Below are positions 45,981 through 55,332 of a stretch of DNA of 64,000 nt, piece by piece; within the stretch, counting starts at the first letter, position 1; the number at the start of each line of letters is the position of its first letter. Below the pieces are notes generated by a model, which saw nothing but the letters and a program-made list of their open reading frames with translations, was not told the origin of the DNA and ran no database searches. The DNA comes from Halorussus litoreus (lineage in GTDB: Archaea; Halobacteriota; Halobacteria; Halobacteriales; Haladaptataceae), in assembly GCF_003382685.1 (NCBI RefSeq), contig NZ_KZ859508.1, positions 1-64,000 on the forward strand. The letters are read 5' to 3'. Made by a program: the position numbers and the translations under genes.

Positions 45981-46753
45981 TGCAGGGCGACCAGCAGGCG
46001 TACGACCGCGGGACGAGCATCTTCTCGCCCGACGGCCGGCTGTATCAGGTCGAGTACGCCCGCGAGGCGGTCGAGCGCGGGAGCCCGAGCGTCGGCGTCC
46101 GGACCGCCGAGGGCGTGGTCCTCGCGGCCCGCCGGCGGGTCCGCTCCTCGCTGATGGACCCCGCGAGCGTCGAGAAGCTCCATCAGGTCGACGACCACCT
46201 CGGCGTCGCGTCGGCGGGCAACGCGGCCGACGCCCGCAAGCTCGTGGCGTTCGCTCGCGAGACCGCCCAGCGCGACCGATTGACCTACGACGAGTCGATG
46301 GGCGTCGAGACGCTGACGAAGGAAGTCGCAGACCACGTCCAGGAGTACACCCAGACCGGCGGCGCGCGGCCGTTCGGGACCGCGCTGCTGGTCGGCGGGG
46401 TGACCGGCGCGGGCATCGACGGGTCGGGCGACGGCCGGCCCGTCCTCTACGAGACCGACCCCTCCGGCACGCCCTCCGCGTGGGATGCCGCGGCGGTCGG
46501 CCGCGACAGCGGGGTCATCCGGGAGTTCCTCGAAGCCGAGTACACCGCGGGGCTCGACCTCGATTCGGGCGTCGACCTCGCGCTGGAAGCGCTGGCGGCC
46601 CCAGACGAGGCGACCTTCGCGCCAGCGGACGTGGCGGTCGCGACGATCCGAGTCGAGGAATCGGCCGGCTATCGCGACCTGCCGGCCGAGGAGCGCCGGG
46701 CGGCGCTCGACTCGCTCGGCTTGCTCGGCGATGACGGCCAGCAGGCGTCCTGA
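45980..46753 (+). CDS. psmA: Proteasome alpha subunit
   Basis: 257 residues. The gate-controlling start 'AYDRGTSIFSPDGRLYQVEYAREAV' contains the YDR motif. 'SVEKLHQVDDHLGVASAG' carries the Lys pocket that binds HbYX tails of the PAN/CDC48 ATPases. Compared with remembered haloarchaeal PsmA, the stretch 'LAARRRVRSSLMDPAS' and the C-terminal half differ noticeably, so this may be a second, divergent subunit. Forms a 20S particle with the preceding beta subunit. Confidence 0.93.
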   Translation: MQGDQQAYDRGTSIFSPDGRLYQVEYAREAVERGSPSVGVRTAEGVVLAARRRVRSSLMDPASVEKLHQVDDHLGVASAGNAADARKLVAFARETAQRDRLTYDESMGVETLTKEVADHVQEYTQTGGARPFGTALLVGGVTGAGIDGSGDGRPVLYETDPSGTPSAWDAAAVGRDSGVIREFLEAEYTAGLDLDSGVDLALEALAAPDEATFAPADVAVATIRVEESAGYRDLPAEERRAALDSLGLLGDDGQQAS

Positions 46754-46786
46754 CGACTCCCCGCTCGGCCGTTCCCGGACATCGAA

Positions 46787-48337
46787 TTACCGGTAGAGGT
46801 CGAACCGCTGGAAGACCGCCCCGAGCAGTACCGCGACCGGGATGATTTCGAGTCGGCCAACCCACATATTGACGATCAACATCGCTTTGGCGGTATCGGG
46901 CATCCCCGGCCCGGTGATACCGGAGTCCAGTCCGACGTTGCTCTGGGCGCTCATCACGTCGAAGATCACGTACTCTAACGGGTGGGCCGGTGACAAGACG
47001 CGGAGGAGAACGGCGACCCCGATCGCGAGGAACGTGAGCCAGAGGACGAACACGACCGTCGCTTCGGTGTACTCGCGTTCGGCCTGTTTCTCACTGAGTC
47101 TGCGCTCCCCGAGCTTGAGATACCGAATCGCATTGTCTGGGAGGAACACGCCGCGTATCTGCCAGACCGTCCCCTTGACGAGCGTGATCACCCGAATCAG
47201 CTTGAGCCCGCTCACCGTCGAACCGGCCGCTGCGCCGGTGAGCATGCCCAGACACGCCAGCAGCGTCGCGCCAGCGCTCCAGACCTGCTCGGTCCCGCCG
47301 CCGATCGTCGCGCTCCCGAAGCCGGTGTTCGAGGTCGCGGAGACGAACTGGAACAGACTCACCCGGAACGTCTCCTCCAGCGTCGCGTACTGCCCGTTGG
47401 CGTACAGAATACCGGTCAATCCGAGTGACCCAACCGTGAACCAGATGAACACCCACCGCGTCTGGAGGTCCGCGTAGAGGTTCCGTAGCTCACCCTTGAA
47501 TATCAGGTAGTGGATGGGGAACGCGATACTCCCCGCGACCATTATCGGGACCGTCGCGTACTCGATCAGTGGGCTACCGTAGTGCCCGATAGAGTCCGCG
47601 TGGACGGAGAACCCTCCCGTCGCAATCCCGGTCATGCCGTGATTGATCGCGTCCCAGAGCGGCGTTCCGGCGAGGACTAACAGGACGATAGAGCCGACGG
47701 TGAGTCCCACGAAGAGCTTCCAGATCTCCTGGACCGTCGTCACGATGCTCGGATGGATCTTCTCGGACCGAGCTTCGCTCTCGTAGAGCGTGTACGACCC
47801 GCTGCGCCCGCCCCGTCGCAGGATAGCGACGGTCAGCACGATCACGCCGACGCCACCGACCCATTCGATGAACGACCGCCACCAGTGGAGGGATCGGGGC
47901 AGTTTCTCCTCGACGGCGGCCATCGTGAGCCCGGTCCCGGTGAACCCGCTCATGCTCTCGAACACAGCGTCGAGCGGGTGGAGAAACACCGCCGTCGTCG
48001 CGTCCATCGGTGGGGTGTTCGTCCATGCGGGGAGTGGGTCGACCTGAATCGTCCACGCGACGAGGAGGAACGGCAGCCCACCGAGGAGGCCGGTAAGCGC
48101 CCACGCGGTCGCGGCGGTTACCATCGCCTCGCGTTTTTCGGGCGGGTCGGCGTCGCGGTATAGCCGGACGAGTCCAGTCCCGAGTCCGGCCACGACGACC
48201 GCGGAGACGACGAAGGCGGGGATCGCGTAGAACTCGCCGTTCACAGCCGCTACGACGATGGACGCCACCATCATCAAGGAGACGGCCTGAACGATGCGAC
48301 CGACGTCATGTCCGACAGCGTTCGTATCTACTCTCAT
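46787..48337 (-). CDS. trkH: TrkH-type potassium uptake channel 1
   Basis: 516 residues. Four repeated pore loops are readable by their Gly filters: SGFTGTGLTM, TGIATGGFSV, TSNTGFGSA and QSNVGLDSG. Eight to ten membrane helices lie around them (VASIVVAAVNGEFYAIPAFVVSAVVVAGLG at the N-terminus). It conducts K+ inward with a TrkA regulatory ring inside the cell. Last gene of the potassium island; 44 bases after the Usp gene. Confidence 0.95.
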   Translation of the reverse strand: MRVDTNAVGHDVGRIVQAVSLMMVASIVVAAVNGEFYAIPAFVVSAVVVAGLGTGLVRLYRDADPPEKREAMVTAATAWALTGLLGGLPFLLVAWTIQVDPLPAWTNTPPMDATTAVFLHPLDAVFESMSGFTGTGLTMAAVEEKLPRSLHWWRSFIEWVGGVGVIVLTVAILRRGGRSGSYTLYESEARSEKIHPSIVTTVQEIWKLFVGLTVGSIVLLVLAGTPLWDAINHGMTGIATGGFSVHADSIGHYGSPLIEYATVPIMVAGSIAFPIHYLIFKGELRNLYADLQTRWVFIWFTVGSLGLTGILYANGQYATLEETFRVSLFQFVSATSNTGFGSATIGGGTEQVWSAGATLLACLGMLTGAAAGSTVSGLKLIRVITLVKGTVWQIRGVFLPDNAIRYLKLGERRLSEKQAEREYTEATVVFVLWLTFLAIGVAVLLRVLSPAHPLEYVIFDVMSAQSNVGLDSGITGPGMPDTAKAMLIVNMWVGRLEIIPVAVLLGAVFQRFDLYR

Positions 48338-48381
48338 CGTGGATAGCAGTGTGTAGGTCTCAAATATAGGTAATTTGGAAT

Positions 48382-49512
48382 TTAACTGTCGTCGTCAATC
48401 GCTTCGATACCTCGCTTCCATCGGTAGTAGAGCGAACGCATAACGCGATCCGGATCCCGTGACAGGAGTACTGTCACCTCGCTCAGTTCCGAAAGCGTCT
48501 GCTGTACCGATCCAAAGACGAACTGTTCTAACCGGGATTTATTCTCGGGCATCCCTATCGACGTGAAGTCGTGTGCCTTCGCTTCCTGTACGATCTCTTC
48601 AGTCGTGTCGGAAGCCTCCCTCAGTTCCGTTTCGACCGTCACGTCAGAACCGAGCACGTATTCGGCGAACGTCAGCAGGTCCTCGCCTTCGGTCGTCGCT
48701 CGGTCGGATCCATCGGGTGAGATAACGTGGAGAACGGTGATCGAAGCGTCCGTAGCGCGTGCTACTGCGCGTGCTGCTTCCGTCGCGAGAGCGGAATGCG
48801 GGCCTGTCCCAACGGGGAGGAGTATCGAGTCTATCGTTTCCGCGTCGGACTGTGCGAGTGAAGCGACGGTGTGTTCCTCGACGTCTGGAACGTACAGCGC
48901 GTTCTCTCCTCGTTTCACGCCCAGATTTTCGACGAACACGTCACATTCGGCGTCGGCCAGTACGGTGTCAATCGTACTTCGATTGAGTACCTCACCTCCG
49001 TCGATGCCTGCGTCGCGTAGCAGCAATACCGCAGTCTCGTTCCCATCACCGATGACGTCGAGTATCCCCTCCGTAGTATCCGTCACGACGCGAACGACAG
49101 CGCTGGTCGGGACGCTCGAATCGAGATTCTGAGCCACGTCTGCTACCCGTGCTAACTGTGCTCGTCGTTCTTCGACGACCTCGACGACAGTTTCCGTGTC
49201 GGGGTCAGCCGGCTGGTCCGTTCGGACGTACTTCCGAACCGCTTCGAGCGATGCTTCGTTCGTAACTGTCTCGATGCCGAGCAGGAGGACCCGACCCTCG
49301 TTATCTGCTGCAAGTGCAGTTGCCGTCCGGAGGAACTGTCGAGCGTCGATTGCCATACTCGAATCGTGCACCGCGTCGGTGATGGGAACGACGACGGTGT
49401 ACTCCGGTGTGTGAACGAGCGGTCCGCTACGAAGGTACGAATCGTCCTTCGCACTGGCGGATTCGCGTTGGACTGCGATTCGAACATCCGAGCGCTCGGA
49501 GTCGCCCGGCAT
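48382..49512 (-). CDS. Double universal-stress-protein domain protein
   Basis: 376 residues. Two UspA-like domains: the first begins 'EYTVVVPITDAVHDSSMAIDA' and the second 'ETIDSILLPVGTGPHSALATEAA', which has the GxGPHS nucleotide-binding loop; the first lacks it. A short charged N-terminus precedes them. Two bases separate it from the upstream trkA stop. Usp domains bind ATP or c-di-nucleotides and can gate transporters; here it likely modulates the Trk system. Confidence 0.85.
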   Translation of the reverse strand: MPGDSERSDVRIAVQRESASAKDDSYLRSGPLVHTPEYTVVVPITDAVHDSSMAIDARQFLRTATALAADNEGRVLLLGIETVTNEASLEAVRKYVRTDQPADPDTETVVEVVEERRAQLARVADVAQNLDSSVPTSAVVRVVTDTTEGILDVIGDGNETAVLLLRDAGIDGGEVLNRSTIDTVLADAECDVFVENLGVKRGENALYVPDVEEHTVASLAQSDAETIDSILLPVGTGPHSALATEAARAVARATDASITVLHVISPDGSDRATTEGEDLLTFAEYVLGSDVTVETELREASDTTEEIVQEAKAHDFTSIGMPENKSRLEQFVFGSVQQTLSELSEVTVLLSRDPDRVMRSLYYRWKRGIEAIDDDS

Positions 49513-49514
49513 CG

Positions 49515-50180
49515 TTACGGCCCCGTGAAGGCGTCCGTAATCCGGCTCGTTGCCCCGTTTCTCGCGAAAATCGTGACGACGTCACCCGCCTGAATGTCCG
49601 TCTCTCCCTGCGGGATGAGCATCTCGCCGTCCCGAACGATGGCCACAATAATCGTCTCCTCGGGTAGCAGGTCTTCCCTATCGGCTTCGATGAGGGTGAG
49701 GCCCCCTATCGGAGCGCCGTCGTCGACCGTGGTCTCGAATATTTCGGCTCCGCTAGCGATCGGCATGAAGTCCTGGATCGTCGGGTGTTGGACGGCTCGG
49801 TAGAGGTACTGGCCGTTGAGTTGGTGCGGGCTCTCGACGATGTTCACTCCGAGATCCTCGAACAGTTCGATGTGATCGGGATCGTTGATCGAACTCACGA
49901 GCGTCTCGACCCCGTACTGCTTTCCGAACATGGAGATCATGAGGTTCACCGAATCGCTCCCAGTCGTCGAGATGAGCGCGTCGGCCTCCTCGACGCCGGC
50001 TTCGAGCAGGATCTCGTTCGACGCCGCGTCGGCGTTGATGACCAGACAGTCGGCGGCGGCGCTCACCTCCTCGGCGAGTTCCGCATCGCGTTCGATGACG
50101 ACGACTTCGTGGTCGTCTTGAGTGGCTAGGTCGATGACTGTGCTTCCGGTGCGGCCTGCGCCGATGATGATTACGTACAT
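49515..50180 (-). CDS. trkA: TrkA-type potassium channel subunit 1
   Basis: 221 residues. The KTN (RCK_N) domain starts 'MYVIIIGAGRTGSTVIDLA' with the GxGxxG dinucleotide site and 'VVVIERD' acidic residue for NAD(H) ribose. The RCK_C domain covers about 140-215 (IFETTVDDGAPIGGLTL to GDVVTIFAR). It forms the cytoplasmic gating ring for TrkH. Encoded between the second TrkH and the Usp gene. Confidence 0.95.
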   Translation of the reverse strand: MYVIIIGAGRTGSTVIDLATQDDHEVVVIERDAELAEEVSAAADCLVINADAASNEILLEAGVEEADALISTTGSDSVNLMISMFGKQYGVETLVSSINDPDHIELFEDLGVNIVESPHQLNGQYLYRAVQHPTIQDFMPIASGAEIFETTVDDGAPIGGLTLIEADREDLLPEETIIVAIVRDGEMLIPQGETDIQAGDVVTIFARNGATSRITDAFTGP

Positions 50181-50300
50181 TGGTTGTTGGTTGTGGCGGT
50201 AGTAGTTAGCTCCCGATGCGTTCGAGTGATGCCGACACTGTCGGGCGGATCAGGAACGTCGAGTGCGGGAGTGCGAGGCGTACTTCGGTGAACCATGTTT

Positions 50301-51926
50301 CTACCTCCGGACGATACTGTTGATCAGGACGAGGACGGGGATGATCTCGAGCCGCCCCATCCACATCTGGACGATGAACAGTAGTTCCGCGACGACCGGT
50401 ATATTCGGACCCGTGATCCCCGAGGAGAGCCCAACGGTTCCCTGTGCAGTCGCGACCTCGAAGATGGCGTCCGCGAGGGTGAACTCCGAAGGAAGCACTG
50501 CCAACAGCACGAACAACGATAGGACCAGGAGCACGAGATACGCGAACGCGAACGTCGTCGCAGCGCGAATCTCGTCGTTGGCCTCGTCTCGCTTGAAGAT
50601 CCGCTGTCCGATCCGGAGGTCCTCGATTGCGTGCCCGGGGAGGAACGCCCGCGAAACCTCCCAGCTGATCCCCCGCGCGATGATGTAGCCACGCAGAATC
50701 TTGATCCCGCCGACCGTCGCGCCTGCGCACCCGCCGAGTAGCATCGCACCGAACACGATGAACATGACCGCCCCGTCGTTCCAGTCACCGATTGCAGACG
50801 TCTGCCAGCCGGTGGTCGTCTGCGCGCTGATGAACTGGAACAGGCCGTCGCGGAACGCCTGACTCGTCGCCACTCGTCCGACGTACCCGATCGGGTCACC
50901 GTTGTAGGGGACGCCGACCCAGCGAGCGAGAAACGCCGACAGGCCGAGCGCGCCGACGACGAACATGCCGAAGAGCACTCTGACCTGCGGGTCCCGCGTG
51001 AACTCCCGGAGGTCACGCTCGGAGACTGCCCCGTAGTACACCGGAATCGAGATCGCGCCCGTGATCATCGCCGGGATGTGGACCACCTCCATCGCGTAGG
51101 AGCCGTAGCCGGCGATCGAATCGTCGAGGGTACTGAACCCGCCGGTGGACTGCCCGGTCATCGCGTGATTGACCGCGTCGAAGATCGTCTGCTCGATGCC
51201 GTAGCCGGGGTTGACGAGGAACGTCGCCGCTGCGAGGTAGACGGCGACCAGGGCGGTGATCCCGACGTAGAGTTTCCAGATCGCGCGCGCGGTTCCCGCG
51301 ATGCTCGGCCGCAACTTCTCGTTGCGCCCCTCGGACTGGTACAGCGAGATTCCCGCGGTGCCGTGTGGCTGGCGGAGGATCGCGAGCGAGAGGACGATCA
51401 TCCCTGCGCCGCCGATCCACTGTATCTGCGAGCGGTACCAGAGGAATCCGTGGCCCACCGAGGGTTCGTGGACGCTCATGGTCAGGCCGGTGGTGGTGTA
51501 CCCGCTCATGCTCTCGAAGAACGCGTGGACCGGGTTCTGGAAGTTGAGGAGGCTCGACTGATAGGTCGCGCCCGCGGGAACGAATGATTCGAGGACGGCC
51601 GGTGGCGTGACGTACGCCGCGATGATGAACGGGAGCGCGCCGAACGCTGCGGTGACGAGCCACCCGAGCGCCGCGACGATCATCGCGTGGTGGCGTTGCG
51701 GTTCGGGAGCGTCCTCACACAGCCTGTAGGCGGCCCCGCCAGCGAGCGCGGTGATTCCGCCGCCGATCAGGAACGCAACTGCGCTGTACCACTCCTGATA
51801 GAGCAGCGAGACGAGTAGCGGGACCGCCATCAGTCCCCCGATGAGGACTTGTAGCGCTCCGATGTCTCTGAGGACCGTTTTCGCGGCGGTCACGAAGCCG
51901 GGGCGGCCGACGGACGTGTTAGACAT
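50301..51926 (-). CDS. trkH: TrkH-type potassium uptake channel 2
   Basis: 541 residues, longer than TrkH 1 at the N-terminus. Filter loops: SGYTTTGLTM, TGQSTGGFST, SAQTTTGWQT, TAQGTVGLSS. The first three contain an extra Thr compared with TrkH 1, which may change affinity. Between the second TrkA and the first TrkA. Pairs with one of the two adjacent TrkA subunits. Confidence 0.95.
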   Translation of the reverse strand: MSNTSVGRPGFVTAAKTVLRDIGALQVLIGGLMAVPLLVSLLYQEWYSAVAFLIGGGITALAGGAAYRLCEDAPEPQRHHAMIVAALGWLVTAAFGALPFIIAAYVTPPAVLESFVPAGATYQSSLLNFQNPVHAFFESMSGYTTTGLTMSVHEPSVGHGFLWYRSQIQWIGGAGMIVLSLAILRQPHGTAGISLYQSEGRNEKLRPSIAGTARAIWKLYVGITALVAVYLAAATFLVNPGYGIEQTIFDAVNHAMTGQSTGGFSTLDDSIAGYGSYAMEVVHIPAMITGAISIPVYYGAVSERDLREFTRDPQVRVLFGMFVVGALGLSAFLARWVGVPYNGDPIGYVGRVATSQAFRDGLFQFISAQTTTGWQTSAIGDWNDGAVMFIVFGAMLLGGCAGATVGGIKILRGYIIARGISWEVSRAFLPGHAIEDLRIGQRIFKRDEANDEIRAATTFAFAYLVLLVLSLFVLLAVLPSEFTLADAIFEVATAQGTVGLSSGITGPNIPVVAELLFIVQMWMGRLEIIPVLVLINSIVRR

Positions 51927-51949
51927 AGTATTTATCTCTCCGTTATTGA

Positions 51950-52636
51950 TTACACGGTCTGGTCTTCGTAGTGTCCGAAGATGTCCGTGAGACTCGGGTC
52001 CGCTCCAGTCGCGGAATAGACGGTCAACAGATCGTTCGCTTCGATTTGCGTATTTCCTCGCGGCGTCAGTGGCCTGTCTTCGCCCTCCCGTTCGATGGCG
52101 ACGATCAGGACGTCGTCCGAGAGGAGGTCTTCCCTCCCTACTTCAGTGAGGGTCTTGCCAGCAATTGGTGCGTTCTCCGTTACCGTTATCTCGAAGACTT
52201 CCGCTTCGTTGCCGATCCGCATGTAATCGACGATAGCTGGCCTAGCGACCGCCCGATAGAGATACCCCGCGATGAGCTGTTGGGGATTTTCGATCGTGTT
52301 CACCCCGATCTGCCGGAAGAGGTTCATGTGCTCTGCACTGTGAACCACCGACGTGATCGCCGGAATATCGAACTCCTCCGCGAGCAAACAGACCATGACG
52401 TTCGTGGCGTCTTGGTCGGTCGTCGAGATAATTGCGTCAGCCCGCTCGGCCCCGGCATCGTCGAGCGTTTCTTTCGTGGTAGCGTCCGCATTGAGCACCA
52501 AACAGTCGTACTCACTGGCGATCTCGTCAGCTTTCTGCGTGTTTCGCTCGATGACCACTACCTCGTTTCCGGAACGAGTCGCGATGTCGATGAGGGGCGT
52601 ACCAATGTCGCCCGCTCCAACGATGATAATGTACAT
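51950..52636 (-). CDS. trkA: TrkA-type potassium channel subunit 2
   Basis: 228 residues. KTN domain 'MYIIIVGAGDIGTPLIDIA' (GxGxxG) and 'VVVIERNTQ'; RCK_C domain from about residue 145 (VFEITVTENAPIAGKTL to NDLLTVYSATGAD). It starts 23 bases before trkH 2. Two TrkA subunits in one locus suggest each TrkH has its own gating ring, or that mixed rings form. Confidence 0.95.
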   Translation of the reverse strand: MYIIIVGAGDIGTPLIDIATRSGNEVVVIERNTQKADEIASEYDCLVLNADATTKETLDDAGAERADAIISTTDQDATNVMVCLLAEEFDIPAITSVVHSAEHMNLFRQIGVNTIENPQQLIAGYLYRAVARPAIVDYMRIGNEAEVFEITVTENAPIAGKTLTEVGREDLLSDDVLIVAIEREGEDRPLTPRGNTQIEANDLLTVYSATGADPSLTDIFGHYEDQTV

Positions 52637-52680
52637 GTATAGTTTGAATTATGGTGTTTGATCTCCGCTTGCGTAGCCGA

Positions 52681-53031
52681 TCAGTTACCTTCGGAGTCAT
52701 CGTACACCTTCCCGAGGTAGTGCCATCGGTACTTGCCATTCCCACCGTCGATCTCGGGTTCCCAGTTGACCCTGTAGGCGAACGGTCCGCGTGCTTGACC
52801 CGTTTCGTCCGGACGTTCGACGACGACGATCGTGTAGCCGTCGTGGTCTTCCACGCGAACGAGTTCTTCCCCGCGTCGGGATTCGATTGCATCCGTGAGG
52901 GGCGGATGCTCTCGGAGGAGTTGCTGGGCGTAATGGATGATATCCCTGAGTTGGCCGTCACTGCTGTCTTCGAGTCCAGCGATGACTCGTTCAGGGACGT
53001 TTTCAGGGGGGTTCGTATCCGATGATGTCAT
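52681..53031 (-). CDS. Hypothetical protein, first gene of the potassium operon
   Basis: 116 residues. The N-terminal half is helical (NVPERVIAGLEDSSDGQLRDIIHYAQQLLRE), and the C-terminal half is beta-rich with aromatic residues (ELVRVEDHDGYTIVVVER; AYRVNWEPEIDGGNGKYRWHYLG). No transmembrane helix or signal. I do not recognise it; its position suggests an accessory to the Trk system. It lies 44 bases upstream of trkA 2. Confidence 0.65.
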   Translation of the reverse strand: MTSSDTNPPENVPERVIAGLEDSSDGQLRDIIHYAQQLLREHPPLTDAIESRRGEELVRVEDHDGYTIVVVERPDETGQARGPFAYRVNWEPEIDGGNGKYRWHYLGKVYDDSEGN

Positions 53032-53440
53032 ACGTTGAGGTGGGCCATTGGCGGTACTAGTCGCGCTACGCGGACTCCGATGGCCGGCGAAGCGATTTTT
53101 CGAGCGATATGTTTACTATCACTGAATCTGTCCACTTCACCCTGAATTTCCGCTCCACTATAAATATTGGTATCTCATTTCGTTCGGGGAAATCTAGCGC
53201 CCCTCAATTTTTGAATTGCAAATCGAGTCACCAGTCGAACAGTGATACGCGTGCGAAAGGCGGTTCCGTCGACCGATTCCGAGAAGTTCGGATGTGGTGC
53301 CTTGGTCCGAGGAGTAATCTCCGTGACCATGCTCTCGTCACTACTCTCGGCATCACCGCCGGGTATCGCGACCGTCGCGATCCGTCTTTTAGGACAGATT
53401 TACAGGGAAGGCCTTTACTTGTCCCACTCGTAATTCCGCT
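53032..53440. promoter_or_regulatory. Divergent promoter region of the potassium island
   Basis: 409 AT-rich bases between the operon and the Lrp-RCK regulator. It contains TATAAATATTGG (about 53160), the inverted repeat CAATT-tttg-AATTG near 53207-53220, and CCTTTACTTGTCC about 25 bases before the regulator ATG. A likely site of regulator binding; no gene seen. Confidence 0.5.
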
Positions 53441-54184
53441 ATGGCTCACCGCGTCGACGAGATCGACAAACGAATCCTCTATTATCTGGCGCTGGACGCT
53501 CGGAACACGGCGACGTCGGATATCGCCGAGGAGATGGAAGTGACACCGGCGACGATCCGGAATCGGATCAAACAGCTCGAAGAGCAGGGCATCCTTCGAG
53601 GGTATCTCGCAGACATCGATTACAAATCCGTCGAAGGATTCGTCACCTATCAGTTTCGCTGTACGGCCTCCATCCCGGACCGAGCCCGACTGGCTCAGTC
53701 GGCCCTCGAGATTTCCGGCGTCGTAACCGTTCGGGAACTGATGTCCGGATCTGCGAACTTGGAGATCACGGTCGTCGGAGCCGACACCGACGACATCAAC
53801 CAGATCGCGGGCGAACTCTCGGACTTGGACCTCGAGATCGAAGAAGAGAGCGTCGTCGAAGGCACGTACCACACGCCGTACAACCCGTTCGGCCCGGAGA
53901 AGGTGCCGAAGGGGCCGTCGTTGACGGACTTCATGAGTTTGGCCGGGGACGCGGAGGTCGTCGAATTCACGGTTTCGGAGGGGGCCGAGATCGCGGGTCT
54001 GACTATCGAACAGGCGGTCGACCGGGACCTGTTGGCCGACGAGATGCTCGTCGTCGGCATCGAACGCGACGGGGATGTCCTCACTCCCAAGGGTGAAACC
54101 GTAATTCAAACCGGAGACGTGGTTTCCCTGTTCTCGAAGGCACCCTTGGCGAAGAATTCGTTGGAGGTATTCGGGACGCAGTGA
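53441..54184 (+). CDS. Lrp/AsnC regulator fused to an RCK_C (TrkA_C) domain
   Basis: 247 residues. The N-terminal winged helix is an AsnC type: 'DEIDKRILYYLALDARNTATSDIAEEM' and 'VTPATIRNRIKQLEEQGI'. A RAM-like domain (about 65-145) includes 'GVVTVRELMSGSANLEITVVG'. The C-terminal RCK_C domain (about 165-235) reads 'FTVSEGAEIAGLTIEQAV ... VVGIERDGDVLTPKGETVIQTGDVVSLF', very like the TrkA C-domains encoded opposite. RCK_C domains bind ions or c-di-AMP, so it probably senses potassium status and controls the adjacent trk genes. Confidence 0.88.
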   Translation: MAHRVDEIDKRILYYLALDARNTATSDIAEEMEVTPATIRNRIKQLEEQGILRGYLADIDYKSVEGFVTYQFRCTASIPDRARLAQSALEISGVVTVRELMSGSANLEITVVGADTDDINQIAGELSDLDLEIEEESVVEGTYHTPYNPFGPEKVPKGPSLTDFMSLAGDAEVVEFTVSEGAEIAGLTIEQAVDRDLLADEMLVVGIERDGDVLTPKGETVIQTGDVVSLFSKAPLAKNSLEVFGTQ

Positions 54185-54293
54185 GAGTGTCGGACTGAGC
54201 ACGCCGGAACCGCTGTCGATTCCCAGCGGCACATCGTGTTTGACGCTCCATCTGCCGTCGGATGCTCCTGGTTATCCTGAATCGCTGTCAAGT

Positions 54294-54705
54294 CATCTCG
54301 TACGTCGGAACTGGCGAGAGGTACGCCAGCTCCCGATTATGAACGTCTGCGAACACCTGATTTACGTAGAATCCTCGGTCGAACAATCACCGTGTCCAAA
54401 TCGACGAACCGCTCGGCACTGTCCAGTAGTCAGCTCACCGGAGCGGCTTTCGAGTACGACGGGAGAACCGTCAGGCTCCCACGCGGAGTCCTCTTTGCCC
54501 GACTCGCTACCGAGGGCAATCGGTGCGTGGTCTCCGACCAGCGTGATGGTCGCGTACTTGTACCCTCGCTTGTACTCGCCGTCTTTCTCGTACCCGCTCT
54601 CCATCTTCGGCTAATCTGGCTTGGCGACGCCTGCCTTCTTCTTCCCACAGCCAGACGTGGGACTGCTCGTGTGTGATGTCGATAGCTGCAATCGTCTCTC
54701 AGAGT
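54294..54705 (-). mobile_element. Decayed transposase fragment (IS4/ISH-like)
   Basis: Three minus-strand pieces in different frames resemble haloarchaeal IS transposases: 'AIDITHEQSHVW' near 54690, then after a stop where Tyr is expected (KPD-stop-PKM) 'EKDGEYKRGYKYATITLVGDHAPIAL', and after a further shift 'FDRGFYVNQVFADVHNRELAY', the DDE-domain second Asp region. No ends or flanking duplications were found. The rest of the 690-base gap (54185-54876) holds no other gene. Confidence 0.7.
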
Positions 54706-54876
54706 CTGGGAGTAGCACTTGTAAACGACCAGAAACGGCAGTAACGCACCACAGCGTGCTACTCCAGCGACTTGGGAATAACCGGTGAATCTAAAGCCAT
54801 CGCGCCGAAAGAATCGAATACTGCAAAATACGCTGTCAACGAAGTGCCACAGCACATCTACGATACACCACCTGAA

Positions 54877-55332
54877 ATGACCGAGCAAAATGTTGAGCAG
54901 AATCGGCTATCACTAATCCCGTCGGAGAACTTATTCCCAAATTCATCTACTGAAATCGATCGGCGGTCGTCCGAGGAACTCGACGAACCCGGCCTCCCGA
55001 CGGTGTTGAAATCCCTCGACGACGATAAATGTCGAACCATACTCTCGCTACTGGCCGACCCGAAATCTGCCAGCGAACTCTGTGAGGAGTGCGGTCTCTC
55101 ACGTTCGACGGTGTATCGGAAGCTCGACTTGCTCCGTGAATCGATGCTCGTCCGTGAATACACCGAGGTTCGGCATGACGGACCCAACGCGACTCTCTAC
55201 GAACGCGATTTTACTGATATCTCAATCAGCGTCACCGATGACGAGTTCACGATAGAGGTATCCCGACCCGAAGAAGACCCAGAAGACCGCATGGCAACGT
55301 TCTGGTCTGCAATGAAGGAGGAATCAAAATGA
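54877..55332 (+). CDS. Winged-helix transcriptional regulator
   Basis: 151 residues from the ATG at 54877. A disordered N-terminal ~45 residues precede an ArsR-type winged helix: 'DDDKCRTILSLLADPKSASELCEECGLSRSTVYRKLDLL' and the wing 'EYTEVRHDGPNATLYERDF'. The C-terminal end 'EDRMATFWSAMKEE' may dimerise. It overlaps the next gene by four bases. Codon use is less GC-biased than in the flanking core genes. Probably regulates the downstream transport genes. Confidence 0.8.
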   Translation: MTEQNVEQNRLSLIPSENLFPNSSTEIDRRSSEELDEPGLPTVLKSLDDDKCRTILSLLADPKSASELCEECGLSRSTVYRKLDLLRESMLVREYTEVRHDGPNATLYERDFTDISISVTDDEFTIEVSRPEEDPEDRMATFWSAMKEESK

